A DNA stretch of 64,000 nt. Source: Lytechinus pictus (taxonomy: Eukaryota > Echinodermata > Echinoidea > Temnopleuroida > Toxopneustidae). Within the stretch, counting starts at the first letter, position 1; each line of letters starts with the position of its first letter. The notes beneath the pieces are model-generated. The model was not told the origin of the DNA, ran no database searches, and worked only from the letters and a program-made list of their open reading frames with translations. The stretch is taken from positions 25,632,001 through 25,696,000 of the forward strand of contig NC_087259.1 of assembly GCF_037042905.1 (NCBI RefSeq), read 5' to 3'. A program made the translations under genes and the position numbers. Of this stretch, positions 62,201 through 64,000 are shown piece by piece.

Positions 62201-64000
62201 GGATTCCATATTAGAGTTAAGTACAGTCACATCCTTATCATATGGTGTCGTTGAACGGCAGGCAGGTGTTGATCCACTTATTCTCTCTTCATGAAGTGTT
62301 CTTTGGAAAATCTTCCGGTCGCTCGTTCCCGCGTCTTGGTCTTGATCGGACGCGTCCTTACGAATCGCCGGAGGTTTCTCGTCCAACTCTTCAACCTCGA
62401 GCTTTTCTGCCATTTTTTGGAGGGGCACAGGTTTGAATGTAAGGATGGCCGGGATGAGAAATAGAAGAAGGACACCAGATATCACCCTAAACATGATTCG
62501 CCAACCAAACCGGTCAGATAGCATGTACACGAGTGGGGTCATGATGAGAGCACCTAAAAGAAAGAAAACAGCATTTAACTTACGGGAAAATTCCTTCTCA
62601 GACCAACCTAATATCTTACTTCTTTGTGATAGATATTGAAAAATGCACACCTCTTCTTTATCACAACGTCGATATACACTCCCAAAATGACTTGGATATT
62701 CTTACACCAGCTTTACTCCCGCCGTTTTTTCTTACAACACGTTGCAAGCAAAAAACGGATGAATTACGCCTGCAGCACAGTTTGCATGTGTAGGCCTATA
62801 AATCTTTAAGGTACGCTACGGCTGGGATTCGAATACGTAGTGTATGAATTAATAAACGGAATTAAATTCAATATTTCTCATCTTCTACTATTATGATTAT
62901 CATAATATCGATAGTGTCATTAGGCAATTTATAAAACAGATGAAAAGCTGTCTTATCGGTTTGAATATAGCGCGTGTTATACTGGGGGCAATTCCATAAA
63001 ATAACGTTTTTGTACGTCCGACCACCATTTTTCTCAAGTTTTACTTCACTTCATGAACTGCCCAAGTCATGGTCATTTGAGAGCATTACAGACTGTCAAA
63101 AGAACAAGAAATCAGAGACAGAAAATTTCATGAAGGTCCCACATAAAGGGGGTCGGACGTACATATTATGGACTTGCCCTGGGTATTTAATTAACGTTTA
63201 ATTGATAACAAATTAACGTTTCTGATAATTTACCATTGACGTTATTAAAAACAATAATGTACAAGTTCCCCTAAAAGGCCCTATATCAAAATGGTGTAAC
63301 TCTTAACGTTGAAGGTTTTTTTAGCAAAAACTTGGTTGAATTATTCCTACACCTAGGTATTGAGAAACATTCGTGTAAAAGTGCAATTGATCCGTAATAA
63401 TGAGCCAAAAAATGAAGAGGCACAACGTGGCATTAAGGAAAATTTTCTAAAAACGTCATGAGCGAATCGAGCAAGCCAATAATCGTTTTAAAATGGAAAT
63501 CTTAATTTTATGATAGTATTTGACATGAAATCATGATTAACGTATTTCAATATTTTATTTCCTAGTTTACCCCCCCCCCCCTTGGTCGTAGGTGGTCAAG
63601 TGCCCATGACCCCTAGCTATACGAATGTCAGGCATGAGTGGACACAGTACATTACATACAAAATTGGCATATTTTAAGTCACAGGAGCGACCCCTCCTCC
63701 CACTAACATTATGGATAAATTTCATCTATTAACATAAAAGTTATTCAATAACCTTACGAACACTTTGACAAATCATTGTGCTGAAATCATTATACTGATA
63801 TGCCACTAGAAAGCTAGAGGGAAGACTTACCTTTTTGTGCATTGTTTGTATACATTTTGTTTACTTGAAAAAGGATCTATACCTTTGATATGACGCGTAT
63901 ATTATCATTAATTTTCTATGATAATGACAAAAAGAAAGATAAGGGTGATGTTGATAACATTGGTTCCCACCTCCACTAACCTAAATTAGCACCGGAAGAT
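50243..64000 (-). CDS. SLC16/monocarboxylate transporter-like MFS protein (5' end outside window)
   Basis: Exons (minus), all phase-consistent: >64000-63981, 62553-61808, 59340-59112, 58568-58425, 50529-50243. Together about 475 residues of an MFS permease. The rightmost 20 bases encode …SSGANLG, joining GALIMTPLVYML…FGWR, the TM4-TM5 pattern of SLC16 proteins. Next comes a TM6 segment, a long polar central loop (about 160 residues) between TM6 and TM7, then …SFALFST|ANVAVTAGISKK, LSEFFGKIFVGLIADRF (TM8 region), and GGIFGAMFG|ESVDRTGTYQTAFY, the family's TM11-12 motif. A charged tail of about 50 residues ends at 50245. Likely plasma membrane; substrate unknown. TM1-3, with the diagnostic N-terminal motif, lie beyond the window. 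The last intron is 7.9 kb and holds a whole retroelement. Confidence 0.85.
50614..51174. mobile_element. 561-bp TIR element with 8-bp target duplication
   Basis: Starts cccggggg… and ends …ggcccccggg. The subterminal segments cgagtggataccatgcgcgac and gtcgcgcatggtatccactcg are exact inverted copies. The octamer cctggaca flanks it on both sides (50606-50613 and 51175-51182). An 8-bp duplication fits hAT- or P-like transposases. Inside are repeated cctaaacacgtaat and ccttaacaagtatt motifs; no transposase. Confidence 0.85.
51286..51650. mobile_element. second, decayed copy of the 50614 element
   Basis: Begins cccccgggagg…, then cactttcattgacaagtgg and ataccatgcgtgac as in the copy at 50614. It contains a local duplication (gcacgttacgtacacagcgta twice, about 51418 and 51463) and ends in a (gt)n and G run near 51640-51662. 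Confidence 0.6.
51768..52200. mobile_element. third copy of the 50614 element, 3'-truncated
   Basis: ccccgggggg…gcaattccattgacgagtgg is followed by tctcgaaaagcaccctaaac and the same internal repeats as 50614-51000, running colinearly to about 52190, where it stops without the right terminus. Confidence 0.75.
52380..52590. mobile_element. inverted end fragment of the 50614 element
   Basis: The sequence runs in reverse orientation: tacttgttaagggtgctttt, ccccatggtcacgcatgg, tatccactcgtcaatgg. It could be the missing right terminus of the copy at 51768, which would make 51768-52590 a single, internally rearranged element. Confidence 0.6.
52937..53147 (+). repeat. split direct repeat A1
   Basis: 211 bp matching A2 at 56909-57119. 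Near its start is a 9-bp inverted pair tttgcctgc…gcaggcaaa (52942-52973), a possible recombination or structure signal that also occurs in A2. The gag start codon follows right after. Confidence 0.95.
53149..53580 (+). pseudogene. gag-like ORF1, frameshifted
   Basis: ATG two bases after repeat A1. The first 95 or so residues are charged and partly helical. Near 53440 the frame shifts; the other frame carries a CCHC zinc knuckle (CFACGKAGHWRAEC, C-x2-C-x4-H-x4-C) at about 53515-53560 and runs straight into the reverse transcriptase region. In the annotated frame the protein would end at 53589 in unrelated sequence. Confidence 0.75.
53581..54305 (+). pseudogene. reverse transcriptase fragment, palm catalytic motif deleted
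   Basis: The frame continues from the zinc knuckle. It shows RT motifs in order: GCVSQVNENPLIINPLTV, KLRLVLDCRHIN, FTFDLKSAYHHVEI (first catalytic Asp) and LPFGISTAGYVFTKVM. After WREQGHN (about 54260) the sequence jumps straight to RNase H. The Y/F-x-DD motif and thumb are absent, so this copy cannot encode an active enzyme. Confidence 0.85.
54263..55058 (+). pseudogene. RNase H and downstream domain of the element, frameshifted
   Basis: After the deletion point the frame reads GFGYGGYVVE…, then GVWSESERIQSSTWRELEAV and LYTDNKNMAKIVNAG, the DIRS-type RNase H pattern. A stop at 54550 and a shift in an A-run near 54580 break it. The rest (KWADHLSR…WGPHVVDRFACNYNAKC…) is the conserved region between RNase H and recombinase, ending at 55058. 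Confidence 0.8.
55084..56101 (+). pseudogene. tyrosine recombinase, one frameshift
   Basis: Phage-integrase-type recombinase. The core-binding part (MLDAKSESTTKRYCSGFDRW, 55183 on) is followed by a shift in a T-run at about 55585-55592, so the frame ends at a TGA at 55597. The other frame carries the catalytic set: RSDEVLSL (Arg), HSLRAGG (His-x-x-Arg), KRHGRW (His/Trp) and KDGYVED (Tyr nucleophile), to a stop at 56101. All active-site residues appear present apart from the single shift. Confidence 0.85.
56757..56908 (+). repeat. split direct repeat B1
   Basis: 152 bp, starting ctagtcgtcccacaagctat and ending gaagac, joined without a gap to A2. Matches B2 with one difference (gaaatgg here, gaaattg in B2). 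Confidence 0.93.
56909..57119 (+). repeat. split direct repeat A2
   Basis: Repeats A1 at 52937-53147 with no difference seen by eye. Together with B1 it forms the internal B1A2 block typical of PAT/Ngaro elements. Confidence 0.93.
57120..57644. other. spacer between A2 and B2 with internal duplication
   Basis: Non-coding. The segment cagagttttttagctcattgag (about 57178) recurs as cagagttttttgctcatcgag (about 57432). The B-repeat start ctagtcgtcccacaag occurs a third time at about 57383, so a B-like piece was duplicated inside the spacer. Confidence 0.7.
57645..57796 (+). repeat. split direct repeat B2 (right end)
   Basis: 152 bp matching B1. The element ends at gaagac, followed by host sequence catgtcactc. 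Confidence 0.93.
57810..58322. repeat. TIR element next to the retrotransposon
   Basis: caataagccagttcgtagtt at about 57829 is inverted as aactacgaactggtctattg at about 58302-58321. No coding frame. Its outer left part (ggatagcgctatcaataag) resembles the host flank left of the retrotransposon (ggataacgccatcaataag, about 52907). Confidence 0.6.
59390..59765. repeat. MITE copy (ctccgggctgag end) in transporter intron
   Basis: Left end aaggtgtgctccgggctgag. The inner arms ggtgggctgatgatgtcac and gtgacatcatcagcccacc type repeats are inverted around 59570-59630. The right end is less clear. Same family as 60152-60724. Confidence 0.65.
60152..60724. repeat. MITE copy with complete ends in transporter intron
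   Basis: aagggatggtccgggctgaaa at the left is inverted as agcccggaccatctcttt at the right. Inner arms: aattttcatcaaaatcgga region and aggtgggctgatgatgtcac / gtgacatcatcagcccacct. Non-coding. Confidence 0.8.
60725..61807. other. intron of the transporter gene with a local direct repeat
   Basis: The block with aatcaataggcttc…gggatccatgctagtatcatac and caaggacttcagaagggaaag occurs about 2.5 times between 60770 and 61140, a degenerate tandem of about 140-150 bp. The remainder is AT-rich, with no exon seen. Confidence 0.6.
62982..63183. repeat. TIR element in transporter intron
   Basis: tgggggcaattccataa…gtacgtccgacc at the left against ggtcggacgtac…atggacttgccctggg at the right, inverted. About 200 bp. 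The plus-strand frame across it is not a gene. Confidence 0.65.
63184..63980. other. intron of the transporter gene, nothing further seen
   Basis: AT-rich sequence with one C run near 63571-63581. No exon other than the 20 bases at the right edge that belong to the transporter. Confidence 0.5.

Overview
This is eukaryotic, AT-rich nuclear DNA from a marine invertebrate, most likely an echinoderm and probably a sea urchin. The evidence is short coding exons with GT/AG introns, tRNA-derived SINEs, very many small inverted-repeat elements, an intact uricase gene, and a tyrosine-recombinase retrotransposon with split repeats. The species call is inference, because no search could be run. All gene models were built by hand from splice sites, reading phase and recognised protein families.

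Layout. At 1440-1712 (+) lies the last coding exon of an unrecognised gene with an acidic tail. From 9915 to 15831 (-) is a complete uricase (urate oxidase) of 6 coding exons and 293 aa, ending in the peroxisomal signal SKL. From 20254 to 26029 (-) is the most interesting gene: 10 phase-compatible exons giving an uninterrupted 936-aa RAG1-like protein. It has a Cys/His-rich N-terminus, a RING finger and another zinc finger, followed by an RNase-H-like core. That core carries candidate acidic catalytic residues and the split C-x2-C / H-x4-H zinc site characteristic of RAG1. From 33966 to about 37407 (-) is DPM2, a small subunit of dolichol-phosphate-mannose synthase. From 42135 to 45376 (+) is a relative of the cation-dependent mannose-6-phosphate receptor, whose C-terminus runs into a minisatellite. 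From 50243 past the right edge (-) is an SLC16-type (monocarboxylate transporter-like) gene.

The 7.9-kb last intron of the transporter gene contains a complete but degenerate Ngaro/PAT-type element at 52937-57796. Its layout is A1 - gag/RT/RNase H/YR - B1A2 - B2, and an internal deletion has removed the reverse transcriptase palm motif. The same intron holds several copies of a G-rich TIR element, one of them with a clear 8-bp target duplication. Other intergenic and intronic space is packed with fold-back and TIR elements, SINEs, microsatellites and G-runs.

The genes do not form an operon or a visible pathway; they are ordinary neighbouring metazoan loci. The RAG1-like gene has no recognisable RAG2-like (Kelch) neighbour in the window, and I found no TIRs bounding it. 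It could therefore be a domesticated or orphan relative of the RAG1/N-RAG transposase family.
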